The position numbers were made by a program, and so were the translations under genes. Source: Photobacterium indicum (lineage in GTDB: Bacteria > Pseudomonadota > Gammaproteobacteria > Enterobacterales > Vibrionaceae). From it: a stretch of 64,000 bases of DNA. Positions 25,520 through 36,000 of the stretch are shown in pieces. Positions within the stretch are counted from its first letter, which is position 1, and the number at the start of each line of letters is the position of its first letter. The notes under the pieces are model-generated. The model was given only the letters and a program-made list of their open reading frames with translations. It ran no database searches and was not told where the DNA came from. Where the stretch lies: positions 248,001 to 312,000 of the forward strand of contig NZ_PYOC01000003.1 of NCBI RefSeq assembly GCF_003026215.1, in the 5' to 3' direction.

Positions 25520-26488
25520 ATGACCTACTATACAGTTCCCTTTAATTTGGAACTAATGGAAGAATCCATTCAAACCAACGGGAATATACTGTTTAAGCAT
25601 AACGACTGTGAGTTCTCATTACGTTGTTGTGCGCTTAACGAAGAAGTGGTTCTAAGCCTATTTATGGGGCGGTTCTATGCCCCTGTCCAACTCGATACTC
25701 CAGATAAAACTGAGTACGATACGGTTACTGTCATGCTCAATTTAGGCAGCGCTGTTTATTATCAAATTGATAGCCTCAAAGCACCCAGAATTTTTCCAAG
25801 TAACGCGATAGCATTGTGCTACTCAGACACCAGGGCAGGACTCTGTCGTTATCAACCTCAGTCAACAAAACTTTTTGCCTTACAAGTTCCAAGGCGAGTT
25901 CTACTTGAGTATATCGATGTCATGCAAATTGGCTTACTCACCAAAAGAAAACTAGAGCAGCGAGAGCCATTTCTGATAATGAAATCGGCAAACTCTCAAT
26001 TTCATCGTATCGCTGAAAAGTTATCCGAACCTAATACAAGCTCCAACGCTAGCATACATCGCCACCTTTCATATTCATTCATCAGCGATGCTGCACGCTA
26101 CCTGCTACAAGAGGAAGTCACCCTCCCCAGACGCATGGACAGTAGCAAAGGCTTAGAGAAAGCAATTGAGATCTTGGATAAAGAGTTTGTGCTACCGCCA
26201 ACTATTACTCAATTGGCTCGCAGGATTGGTACAAATGAAACCTCTTTAAAGCAGTGGTTTCGTAAAGAGTTTAACACCACCATCCACCAATATATTCTTC
26301 AACAAAGAATGTCTAAAGCTGTAAGGCTTCTTTCTCTAAGGGAAAATCCAATTTCCCACATTGCCTTAGAAGTTGGGTATGCCAATCATGGACATTTTGC
26401 TGCAGCCTTTAAAAAAGAATTCGGATGCACACCGTCTTCGTATTCAAATAAAAGTAATACACAGCGCATCGCTCTAAATTGCGAGTAA
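25520..26488 (+). CDS. araC2: AraC family regulator 2
   Basis: From the ATG at 25520 the protein is 322 residues. An earlier in-frame GTG would begin inside the Fur-like box and was rejected. The C terminus has ITQLARRIGTNETSLKQWFRKEFNTT and PISHIALEVGYANHGHFAAAFKKEFGCTPSSY, the two DNA-binding helices of AraC proteins. The N-terminal half is only distantly similar to that of AraC1, so the pair may sense different ligands or form a cascade. Tandem araC1-araC2 upstream of frpA is the arrangement known from piscibactin clusters. Iron control of this second gene would link the system to Fur. Confidence 0.83.
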   Translation: MTYYTVPFNLELMEESIQTNGNILFKHNDCEFSLRCCALNEEVVLSLFMGRFYAPVQLDTPDKTEYDTVTVMLNLGSAVYYQIDSLKAPRIFPSNAIALCYSDTRAGLCRYQPQSTKLFALQVPRRVLLEYIDVMQIGLLTKRKLEQREPFLIMKSANSQFHRIAEKLSEPNTSSNASIHRHLSYSFISDAARYLLQEEVTLPRRMDSSKGLEKAIEILDKEFVLPPTITQLARRIGTNETSLKQWFRKEFNTTIHQYILQQRMSKAVRLLSLRENPISHIALEVGYANHGHFAAAFKKEFGCTPSSYSNKSNTQRIALNCE

Positions 26489-26738
26489 AGTGCCCCCTCC
26501 ATTAAGTTTCTACTCTAGCTAGAAAAAGCAGAACTGTTCATATCTTCTAGTGCTGAAAAATTAACATCAGGAAACTCTTTTCAAATAACAGTCTCCTGTC
26601 TAAGGCGACTGTTGCTTTATCGCAAATATCCATCATCAAAAAGTCTATTCGTGTTTTTTTTTCACCTTATTGAGTTAGCGAGTAGAAGCGGAAATTTGCA
26701 ATATATAGCCATAAAGCTAAACCTCAAGGAAAAATAAG

Positions 26739-28706
26739 ATGTACAGGAAATGTTTCAAGCTGTCTCCAATCGCATTATGCGTTGCTATTACTACGCTAAG
26801 TTACGATACGTTTGCTCAAGATAATGTTCAAGATGTCATTATTGTCGAAGCAACAAAGCAAGGTACACCTATAGGTAGAGTTAACAACTCAGTTATTGTT
26901 AAAACAGGCGATGAGCTTGAAAAGGCGGGCATACATGAAGTCAAAGACCTTGAAAAAGCGTTCCCAGGCTTAGTCATTCAAACTCGTGGTAACCGCACAT
27001 ATGCCAATACAACGATTAGGGGTATCAGTTCTCCGGATTATCACTCACCGACAATTGGCATCTATGTCGATGGGGTCTTACAGGACGCTGCTTTCCTTAC
27101 GCAACAGCTGTTAAATGTTGAACACGTTGAATTGCTAAGAGGCCCGCAAGGAACTTTATATGGCGGCAATGCGCAAGGCGGCATCATTAACATTATTACT
27201 AAGAAAGCGACAAATCAGCCGAAAGCCTCTGCGGGTGTCACATATAGTAACCTAAGCCAACAACTTGATGCTTCCACCGCTATCGCACTCAGCGACGAAA
27301 TATACGCTGACGTAGTGATTCGTTCTCTAAAGGATGAGGGGAACATTACGCACGTGCCGAGCAACACTAAAAAAGCCAACGAAACTAAAGAAATTAGCGG
27401 AATGGCGCGTTTGCACTATATACCCGACAATTCTCCTCTTAACGCGACCTTATCTTTTTCAGCTGATGATCTCGACAGCCATGAGGAATGGTATCTGACT
27501 AAAGCTGAATTTGACAAAAAAGAGACTAACCAAGACATACCTGAGCTTAAACGTAATGTGAATACGGTATCACTAAATGTTGGGTATGACTTCGGAAGCG
27601 CCCAACTAACCAGTATCACAGCCTACCAAGACAGAGATGTAGATCGTACCTTTATCGGTGGCACGTGGGTAGAAGACCAAAATACATTCAGTCAAGAGCT
27701 GCGAGTTAACACGCATTTCAACGATGCTCTGACAGCCCTTCTTGGAGGTTATTTTGAAAATCGCCAATTTGACGTAAACTCAGGTTCGCAAAACAAAATT
27801 TCGACAGATACTTACGCATTGTTCGGGCAATCAACTTATGCAATGACAAACACAGTAGACCTGACCTTTGGCCTCCGCGCTTCTCGAATGTCGACTAACT
27901 CAGACTACGCAGGAAATGCAGCATGGGGCATTTCAGCATATGATCAAAGCAAATCTGAAAATATAATATCACCCAAGGCTGCTATCGGCTGGCAAGCCAA
28001 TGAGCACTCTCGACTGTATGCATCTTTGACTAGTGGCTATCGCCCAAGTGGCTTCAGTGCTGCACCACGTAGTAACAGCGATAAAGATGGATTTGATGCC
28101 GAGAAATCACTCAACTGGGAATTAGGCTGGCGTACAACTCTGTTAGATAATAGTGTGGACCTAAGCGGGGCACTATATTTAATTGAAACCAAAGACGTCC
28201 AACTCTATACCGGTGCACCTGGAAGCCAAAAACTGAGTAATCATGGCGAGGCTAAAAGCCTAGGTTTAGAACTAGAGCTAGCTTTCTATCCAACGGATGA
28301 CCTAACGCTGAATCTTGCTGGTACATCAGGAAGATCTACATTTGAATCTGGTAATGGTGGACTAGAAGGAAATCGTTTACCTTACGCACCAGACACAACG
28401 GCTACCGTTGGTGTAGAGTATTTCTTACCCCAATCATTAGTCGAAGGCGAGATCTCGCTGGTATCCAATGCTCGCTACACATCTAAAATGTATTTCAATG
28501 AAAACAACACCCTATCACAAGAAGGTTACGCGCTCGTGGATGTCGCGATCGTTTATGACTTCAACGATCACCTGTCTTTCCGACTCTTTAGCAATAACAT
28601 TACCGATAAAGAATACAAAACCTATTCATTTGCGATGGCAGGTACTTCACTTAGCAACTACGGTACTGGACGAGAAGTAGGACTAAACGCAAAGATGGAG
28701 TGGTAA
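26739..28706 (+). CDS. frpA: TonB-dependent outer-membrane siderophore receptor (FyuA/FrpA-like)
   Basis: A 655-residue receptor for uptake of the ferric siderophore. A signal peptide of about 26 residues ends at DTFAQ. DVIIVEATK soon after may be the TonB box. The plug domain is seen as ANTTIRGISSPDYHSPTIGIYVDGV and VELLRGPQGTLYGGNAQGGIINIITKK. The beta barrel runs to a C-terminal Trp (GLNAKMEW), as required for outer-membrane insertion. Length is near that of Yersinia FyuA (about 670). CAAGGAAAAATAAG precedes the ATG. The following MFS gene starts 4 bases after the stop, so the two are one operon. Confidence 0.92.
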   Translation: MYRKCFKLSPIALCVAITTLSYDTFAQDNVQDVIIVEATKQGTPIGRVNNSVIVKTGDELEKAGIHEVKDLEKAFPGLVIQTRGNRTYANTTIRGISSPDYHSPTIGIYVDGVLQDAAFLTQQLLNVEHVELLRGPQGTLYGGNAQGGIINIITKKATNQPKASAGVTYSNLSQQLDASTAIALSDEIYADVVIRSLKDEGNITHVPSNTKKANETKEISGMARLHYIPDNSPLNATLSFSADDLDSHEEWYLTKAEFDKKETNQDIPELKRNVNTVSLNVGYDFGSAQLTSITAYQDRDVDRTFIGGTWVEDQNTFSQELRVNTHFNDALTALLGGYFENRQFDVNSGSQNKISTDTYALFGQSTYAMTNTVDLTFGLRASRMSTNSDYAGNAAWGISAYDQSKSENIISPKAAIGWQANEHSRLYASLTSGYRPSGFSAAPRSNSDKDGFDAEKSLNWELGWRTTLLDNSVDLSGALYLIETKDVQLYTGAPGSQKLSNHGEAKSLGLELELAFYPTDDLTLNLAGTSGRSTFESGNGGLEGNRLPYAPDTTATVGVEYFLPQSLVEGEISLVSNARYTSKMYFNENNTLSQEGYALVDVAIVYDFNDHLSFRLFSNNITDKEYKTYSFAMAGTSLSNYGTGREVGLNAKMEW

Positions 28707-28710
28707 CTAG

Positions 28711-29979
28711 ATGACCTTCCCGACTCGCCTTACTTCTGGTTTAAAATTATCTTCGCTGCTCTCTATTATGGCAGGCGTCTACACGACTCAAAGTTTGATT
28801 GGCATGTTTACTCTGCAGGGGTTGCCTGCTGTATTAAAGTCGCAAGACGTTTCTACATCACAAATAGGGCTTTTTTATCTTGCGATACTTCCTTGGGCAC
28901 TGAAATTTCTTTGGTCGCCATACTTGGAAAAAATAAGAAAGAAAGGTGATACCTTGAAGAATCACGGGTATCTAGTCCTATTAGCTCAGGTAGCGATCTT
29001 AGTCACCCTAGGGGGACTTGCTTTTACTCAAGCTTTGCATCAGCTGTCGCTTTTATTCCTATGTGTTTTCGCGCTCGCGATGTTTTCTACTATTGCGGAT
29101 ATGAGCACTGATGGATTAGCTGTAGATCAACTGCCTCGCTCTAAGAGAAGAATCGGAAATGTAATGCAAGTTGGGGGGGCATACCTTGGCGCCATCTTTG
29201 GTGGTGGCCTGTTTATCTATTTAACAGGCGCAGTAGATTGGCAGGTTGCTCTGTTCGCTCTAATGGGCTTGGTTATCATAATGTCGCTTCCAACACTCCA
29301 GTTATTTAGCCGGACAACATCACAACCAACTATAAAGGACGTTTCAACCCCATCTCTTAAAAGTGCATTTTCAAGCTCTAAAGTAAGGCGTGGGCTCTTC
29401 CTAATTATGTTATGCCAAATTGGTACTCGCGGCGTATTGTCTATGATGATGCCTTTTCTCTACGAAAAAGGGATTAACTTAGAAAATCTTGGCTTACTTG
29501 TAGCTGGTGGTGGCGCACTTACAGGTTTCATTGGTGTCGGTTTGAGTGGTTGGGCAATTAAGCATATCACTGCGATAAAAATGTTAACTATTTGCTTAGC
29601 AGTAGAAGCCATCCTCTATACTGGTTTCTTCTTATATTCTGCCAATTTAGTCAACATCCCTTACATGTTAGAGGTGCTCTTCATCCTTAATGCCGTTATA
29701 TCAGCAGCCAAGTTCTTAGCACTGTACACACTGATGATGGAATGGTCATACGGTTCACAAGCTGGCATAGATTATTCCTTGTTCCAATCTATGGATATGA
29801 TCGTGACCATCGTTATGGCAGTACTATGTGGTTGGCTAATATCTTATCTAGGTTACTCAGCCCACTACTCTCTTGCCATTATCGCTACGTGTTTTGCAGC
29901 CTATCAGCTCACACGCATTTCCGACTTAGCATCCCGCAATACGTTTAGTGAAGGCACACTAAATACACAAAAAAACTAA
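28711..29979 (+). CDS. irp8: MFS transporter, YbtX/Irp8-like
   Basis: A 422-residue protein with 12 predicted membrane helices. GMFTLQGLPAVLKSQDVSTSQIGLFYLAILPWALKFLWSPYLE is the AmpG/YbtX-like start, here cited by position 32-74. STDGLAVDQLPRSKRRIGNVMQVGG is the helix 4-5 region. In yersiniabactin clusters YbtX is dispensable for iron uptake but affects zinc; in piscibactin-bearing strains Irp8 has been proposed as siderophore exporter. It lies between receptor and synthase genes, and the ATG is 4 bases after the frpA stop. Confidence 0.82.
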   Translation: MTFPTRLTSGLKLSSLLSIMAGVYTTQSLIGMFTLQGLPAVLKSQDVSTSQIGLFYLAILPWALKFLWSPYLEKIRKKGDTLKNHGYLVLLAQVAILVTLGGLAFTQALHQLSLLFLCVFALAMFSTIADMSTDGLAVDQLPRSKRRIGNVMQVGGAYLGAIFGGGLFIYLTGAVDWQVALFALMGLVIIMSLPTLQLFSRTTSQPTIKDVSTPSLKSAFSSSKVRRGLFLIMLCQIGTRGVLSMMMPFLYEKGINLENLGLLVAGGGALTGFIGVGLSGWAIKHITAIKMLTICLAVEAILYTGFFLYSANLVNIPYMLEVLFILNAVISAAKFLALYTLMMEWSYGSQAGIDYSLFQSMDMIVTIVMAVLCGWLISYLGYSAHYSLAIIATCFAAYQLTRISDLASRNTFSEGTLNTQKN

Positions 29980-29992
29980 TAGATAAACTCCA

Positions 29993-30059
29993 AAGCCCGA
30001 GTCATCGGGCTTACTAAACCCGAACTTATCTAGGCTGTTGCAGAGCAACTTGCCGGGTT
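29993..30059 (+). promoter_or_regulatory. Structured leader between irp8 and irp2
   Basis: Within the 115-bp gap, AAGCCCGA/TCGGGCTT (29993-30012) forms an 8-bp hairpin. It is followed by a second structure with outer arms AACCCG (30017-30022) and CGGGTT (30054-30059) and inner arms GTTGC/GCAAC (30037-30049). There is no U-tract after either. It may be an RNA processing site, attenuator or mRNA stabiliser ahead of the large synthase genes. Confidence 0.4.
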
Positions 30060-30094
30060 CGTTGCGTCTAAAATTTACCAAAGTAGATATCGTC

Positions 30095-33000
30095 ATGCTT
30101 GATAATGAAAAAATAATTTCGAAGTTTAGGGAAGAGATTTGCCGTTCGTTTGACGTCACTGCAGATTCTCTCAGTGACTCTGCCAACCTTTTTGAAATTG
30201 GCCTCGACTCTATGTTTCTTATGCGAATGGTAAATCAATTCCGACGCGCAGGGTGCAAAATAACGTTGAAAGAGATGTATGAGTATCCAACAATTAGCGA
30301 CATTAAAATACTGGTCGACCGCAAGCTTGATGCTGGCAACCAGCTTAAGCAAACATCACTACCTTCACATACATATTCGGTAATGACCGATGGCGCCCCT
30401 TTTCCAATGACGCCAGTTCAGCTTGCTTATTACATTGGTAGAGAGCCAAGCCAACCGTTAGGAGGCAATAGCTGTCATCTATACCAAGAATTTAACACCG
30501 AGCACCTTGATCTTGCACTCCTCGAAACTGCGATAAATACACTAATTCAACGTCATCCCATGCTGAGCGTTAGCTTTCATAGTGACGGAACACAGCGCTG
30601 GGTTAAGCCAAAAGATAAACAGAAAATTACCGTACATGATTTAAGTCACTTTTCCTCTGAAGCTGCTGAACATCAAATGTTCAGCACCCGCAACAAACTC
30701 AGCCATCGTGTTCTCGATATACAAAGTGGGCAAACGTTCGATATCCAAGTTTCCGTTCTTAGCGATCAACAATATCGAGTTCATGTGAGCATCGACCTAC
30801 TCGTAATGGATGCATCAAGCTTCAGTTTGTTTTTTAACGAGTTATCCACCCTATTAAGAGGTGACCCTCTTGAAGAAAAATCTAGTGAATATGATTTTTG
30901 TAGCTATTTACAACAAGAATCTACCGAATTTAGTGCTCAAAAATGCGTTTCATCTGAATATTGGCAATCTCAATACGCGACTCTTCCTGTACCACCTAAC
31001 TTGCCACTAAGAATCGAGCCGGCTCAACTTCAAAAACCAAAATTTAGTCGCCGCAGACACTCTCTACACAAAACGGAGTGGGCGAAACTTCAGCACCTTT
31101 CGGCTACAAATAAAGTCACACCGACGATGGTACTAGCGACACTCTACTCCGCAGTATTGTCGCGTTGGAGTGGTCAGAGAAAACTGCTGCTCAACCTGAC
31201 TCTGTTTGATTGTCATCCATTCAATAAACACCTGAACAAAATGTTGGCGGATTTCACCAACATTTTATTACTCGATGCCGAGATCAGTGACGCTAACGCT
31301 TGCGATCTAATTCAAGATCACCAAGACCGATTTGCAGAACTTTACGAACACCGAATGACATCAGGTGTAGAGGTGTTACGTGACCTAAAAAAAAATGGCA
31401 CTCACCCCCATGGGGCGCCTATCGTTTTCACCAGTAATCTAGGTAAATCACTGTTTGGCGACGATACCAACGGCCCCCTTGGCCAGCCTGGCTGGGGAAT
31501 ATCCCAAACACCACAGGTTTGGCTAGACTTTGTCGCTTTCAAACATGATGAAGGGGTTATCCTTCAATGGGATGGCATCGACGAGCTGTTTCCAGAAGGG
31601 TTAGTAGACACTATGTTCCATCGCTTCACTAACCTACTGTCGTATATGTTAGCAAACGACGAGCATTGGAAAATCCCATTACCAGATTTACTTCCTGAGC
31701 CTCAAAAAAACATCAGAAAGGCAGTGAACCAATCACAAGGCACACCGCCTCATGGCTTGCTACACGAACGAATATTTGAACAAGCGGAAAAGCATCCAAA
31801 CCGCACCGCCGTTATTAGCTCAGGCAATATCCTTAGCTTTGAAGAACTGACTTTAAAAGCGAAACAGCTCGCATACCAATTAGTTAACGCTGGGCTAAAA
31901 AGCGGTGAGCACGTCGCTGTCAGTATGGATAAAGGAGAGGGTCAAATTATTGCAGTGCTGGCCATCCTTTATGCCGGTGGCGTATATGTTCCAATCGCAC
32001 CTAGCCAACCAATAGTCCGCAGAAAATCCATTATTGAAAACGCCGATATTCGGATAGTGATTCGCTGCAAGACGACAGAATCAAACTTTGACTGGACCGA
32101 CTCCATTCACCTTAACTGGCAAGATGTAACGCTTGAAACACTTCAACCCGCAGCTCAACAGCGTAGTCCACACGACAAAGCGTACATAATTTACACCTCT
32201 GGTTCGACAGGCACTCCCAAAGGAGTCGTCATTTCACACCAAGCAGCCCTTAACACATGCATGGATATTAATGAGCGTCACGACGTCACAAGTGCTGACC
32301 GTGTTTTAGCGCTATCAGCACTGCATTTTGATCTTTCCGTCTACGATATATTTGGCGTTCTCACGGCTGGTGGTGCTTTGGTATTACCTCAAGAAAACCA
32401 ACTTCGTGATCCAATGGCTTGGAATAACTTAATATGCGAACACCAAGTAACGCTATGGAATAGCGTACCAGCCCTTTTTGACATGTTCCTTACCTTTTGT
32501 GAAGGGATGCAATTCAACGCCCCATCCTACCTACGCACGGCAATGCTATCTGGCGATTGGATTGATCTTTCACTGCCTGCTCGTCTACACCAATATAATC
32601 CAGTAGCAACATTCAGTGCTATGGGTGGAGCAACCGAAGCTGCTATCTGGTCAAATGAATATATCGTCAAAAAAATCGACCCAAGCTGGCGCTCTATACC
32701 ATACGGATACCCACTAACAAATCAGGTTTATCGAGTTGTTGATGAAATGGGAAGAGACTGTCCAGACAGGGTTAATGGAGAGCTTTGGATCGGTGGTATT
32801 GGCGTTGCACTGGAATATTGGAATGACAGCGAACGTACGTCACACCAATTCATTAACCAAACCTGTCTAGAAAGTGGAGAAACTCAGCGTTGGTATCGTA
32901 CAGGAGATACAGGCTGTTATTGGCCGGATGGAACGCTTGAATTCTTAGGTCGAAAAGACAATCAAGTCAAAGTAGGCGGCTATCGTATAGAGCTTGGTGA

Positions 33001-36000
33001 AATAGACTCCGCCTTCAACCGCATTGCGGGGGTTCGACAAGGTGTCGCATTAGCATTAAGCCAAGGTGGTAGCAAAGATAAACAATTAGAAGGTTTTGTC
33101 GTAACAGAAGGGACAGAGTTACATTCTGCTTTACAACCGCACCCAGCATTACCGAAACAGTATAGAGAACTATTCCAAGAACATAAGCCCTATTTAGAAA
33201 GTACAGAGGAAAATACGGAGATTGTAGATTTCCTACACCATCACTTGTCGAGTCAAGTGTCTGATAACGTTAAGGCTAGAACGCTAAGCGAATGGATGCA
33301 CTCATATAGCGCCTCTAGAAAGTATGTCGGATTATTTAAGAAATGGTTAGAGTTTCTTTCAGAGCATGGTTCAGTATCCAAACATGGCCAAGGTGAAGGC
33401 ACAACTTATCAGTTGCTAAGTAATACTGCTGTAGAAAATACGGCTATGGAAAATACTGCAGCGAAATCACGTTCATTACTTGGAGCACAGTCTAACAACC
33501 TTCTCGCTCAGGTATTGAGGGGAGAGCGTGAAGCGGCTGAACTTCTCGAAAGCCAGTTATCACCTGAAGCTTTGTTATTTAACCGTGCCGATTTCCAACA
33601 TCAACTACACCAAGTCATTACAGCCGTTTCCGCTCTTGCCACTAAGTTGAAGAAACCGCTGAATATCATAGAACTAGAATCACGAACTGGTCTTGTCGCT
33701 AGTCATATTTCGACTCTTTTAGGGCCAAAGCAAGTTCAATATACCGCATTAGATTCTTCTCTTGCTATGACAAACCTCGCTACGCAACGTTTGAAGAAAG
33801 TTGCACACGCAGACGTTATTTACACAGGAAAAACAATCCCTGAAACGCTCAAAGGAACGGTGGATGTGCTCCTGCTCAACAACGTATTACACCGTCAACA
33901 AGTTCCTATTGAGTATCTTCATCATATCAAAACCTTGCTTGCCCCTGACGGCCTGGCAATTCTGACAGAAGTTACAAAGTTGGGTGACGCCTCATTGATC
34001 AGTGCACAAGTCATCGAAGCAACTACGCCTAATTTACTGTCGGAGACTTTCCTGTACTCAGCTTTTGAGCAAACAGGCCTGCGCCTTGAACATAAAGTAC
34101 TTGCTGGGAATCACGCGCTATATGTATTGAGAAACCAAAACACTGTACTCAAGACCGATGCAACCAAACTAATGGCTAAGTTAAGTGAACAATTGCCTGA
34201 CTACATGATTCCTAAACGATTTACGTTCATGGACGCGTTACCTCTAACACCAAATGGCAAAGTTGATCGTAAGTCTCTGACGAGTACCACAGTGGCATCA
34301 TCTGAAAGTAAACTTGAGCCGGCTCCCTTAACATCCAACAATGAGATTGCCTTAGCTAAAGTATGGCAATCACTTTTTAAAACAAACCAAATCAGCAAAG
34401 ATAGCGACTTCTTTATTATGGGAGGCGATAGCCTTCTCGCTACCCGTTGCATTGGCGAGCTACAAAAATCTGGCTTACGAGGCAACCTGACTGAACTGTT
34501 TACAAAAACCACCCTCAGTGATTTTGCTGCAACCCTAGTCCCTAGCGACCAAGGCATTGCCGTTAATGACACAGTTCTAAAAGCATGTTTAAGTGATCGC
34601 TATCTCCCCTTCCCTATGACAGATGTCCAGCAAGCATATTGGATCGGCCGTCAACACGGGTTTGCTTTGGGCGCAAGTAGTTCCCAATTCTTTATAGAGT
34701 TCAAAGTAAGAGAACTCGACGTAGTACGATTCAATCAGGCGATGGATAAACTGATCGAACGCCATGACATGTTAAGAGCCGTCGTTCAAAACCACCAACA
34801 ACAAGTTTTGATCAACGTACCTTCTTTTGACCTCAAGTGTCATCTGTTTGATGACCTTAACAATCCTGAAGCCGACGCAATTCGAAACAAGTTATCGCAT
34901 CAGGTTAATAATCCAGAATTTTGGCCTCTATTCAGCATTGAGGCAATACTTAACCAGTCACAAGAAGCTCGTTTGTTTATCAATTTAGATAACATGATGC
35001 TTGATGGTTTAAGCATGAAAATTTTCTTGTCTGAGCTAGAAACCTTTTATCACAACCCAACATCAAAACTCCCAGAACTAAATGTCACATTCAGGGATTA
35101 TGTAAATTGGAAAAATACCCATAAGGACTCAGATCTAAGTGTTATTGAGCAAGGGAAAGCTTATTGGCACAGTCAGTTAGCGACTCTTCCTCCTGCGCCT
35201 AACCTGCCAATACAGTCAGATCCCGCGAAACTACACAAGCCTAAATTTATTCGTGCAGAAACAAGACTTATGCCTGAAGAATGGGCAGCTCTTAAAGAGA
35301 TAGCGACCAGACATCAGGTCACCCCGTCGGTCATTCTTATGTGCGCTTACGCTTCTACTCTTTCAGCTTGGAGTGATAATAAGGCTGTCACACTAAACTT
35401 AACCCTTTTCGACCGGAAGGCCGTTCACCCTCAAATAAACCACGTTATGGGTGACTTTACGACGTTATTACTACTCGCATGGCACCCTGAGAATAACTGG
35501 TTAACTAGCCTTAAGCGTTTACAAACACAATTAGCGCAAGACCTTCAGCATAGAGATGTTTCAGCCGTATGGGTGATGAGAGAACTTGCTCGTCAGCAGA
35601 ACACTGCAAACACCTCTATGCCAGTGGTGTTTACAAGTGCTCTTGGTACATCAGATGGGGATTTTCTGCCAGATTCAGGCTGGTTAACGCCTTCTTGGGG
35701 CATTTCTCAAACACCTCAAGTATGGCTTGACCACCAAGTCTATGAATCTTCGGGATACCTTTGTCTAAACTGGGACGCGGTTGAAAGCTTACTCCCACAA
35801 CCACTTCTGGACAAAATGTTTGGGCATTACATCGAGCTACTCAAAATGTTAGCTCGAAAGCCAGAGTGTTGGTCACTGCCGTTAAATCAGCTTATCAGTT
35901 CGGAGCACAACATTACTCGTTTTACGGCAACACCAGCGACACCTTCTCCTACTTTAGAATACACAAAGGATCAGCACGTTGATCCGATCAAGGTGCGTCA

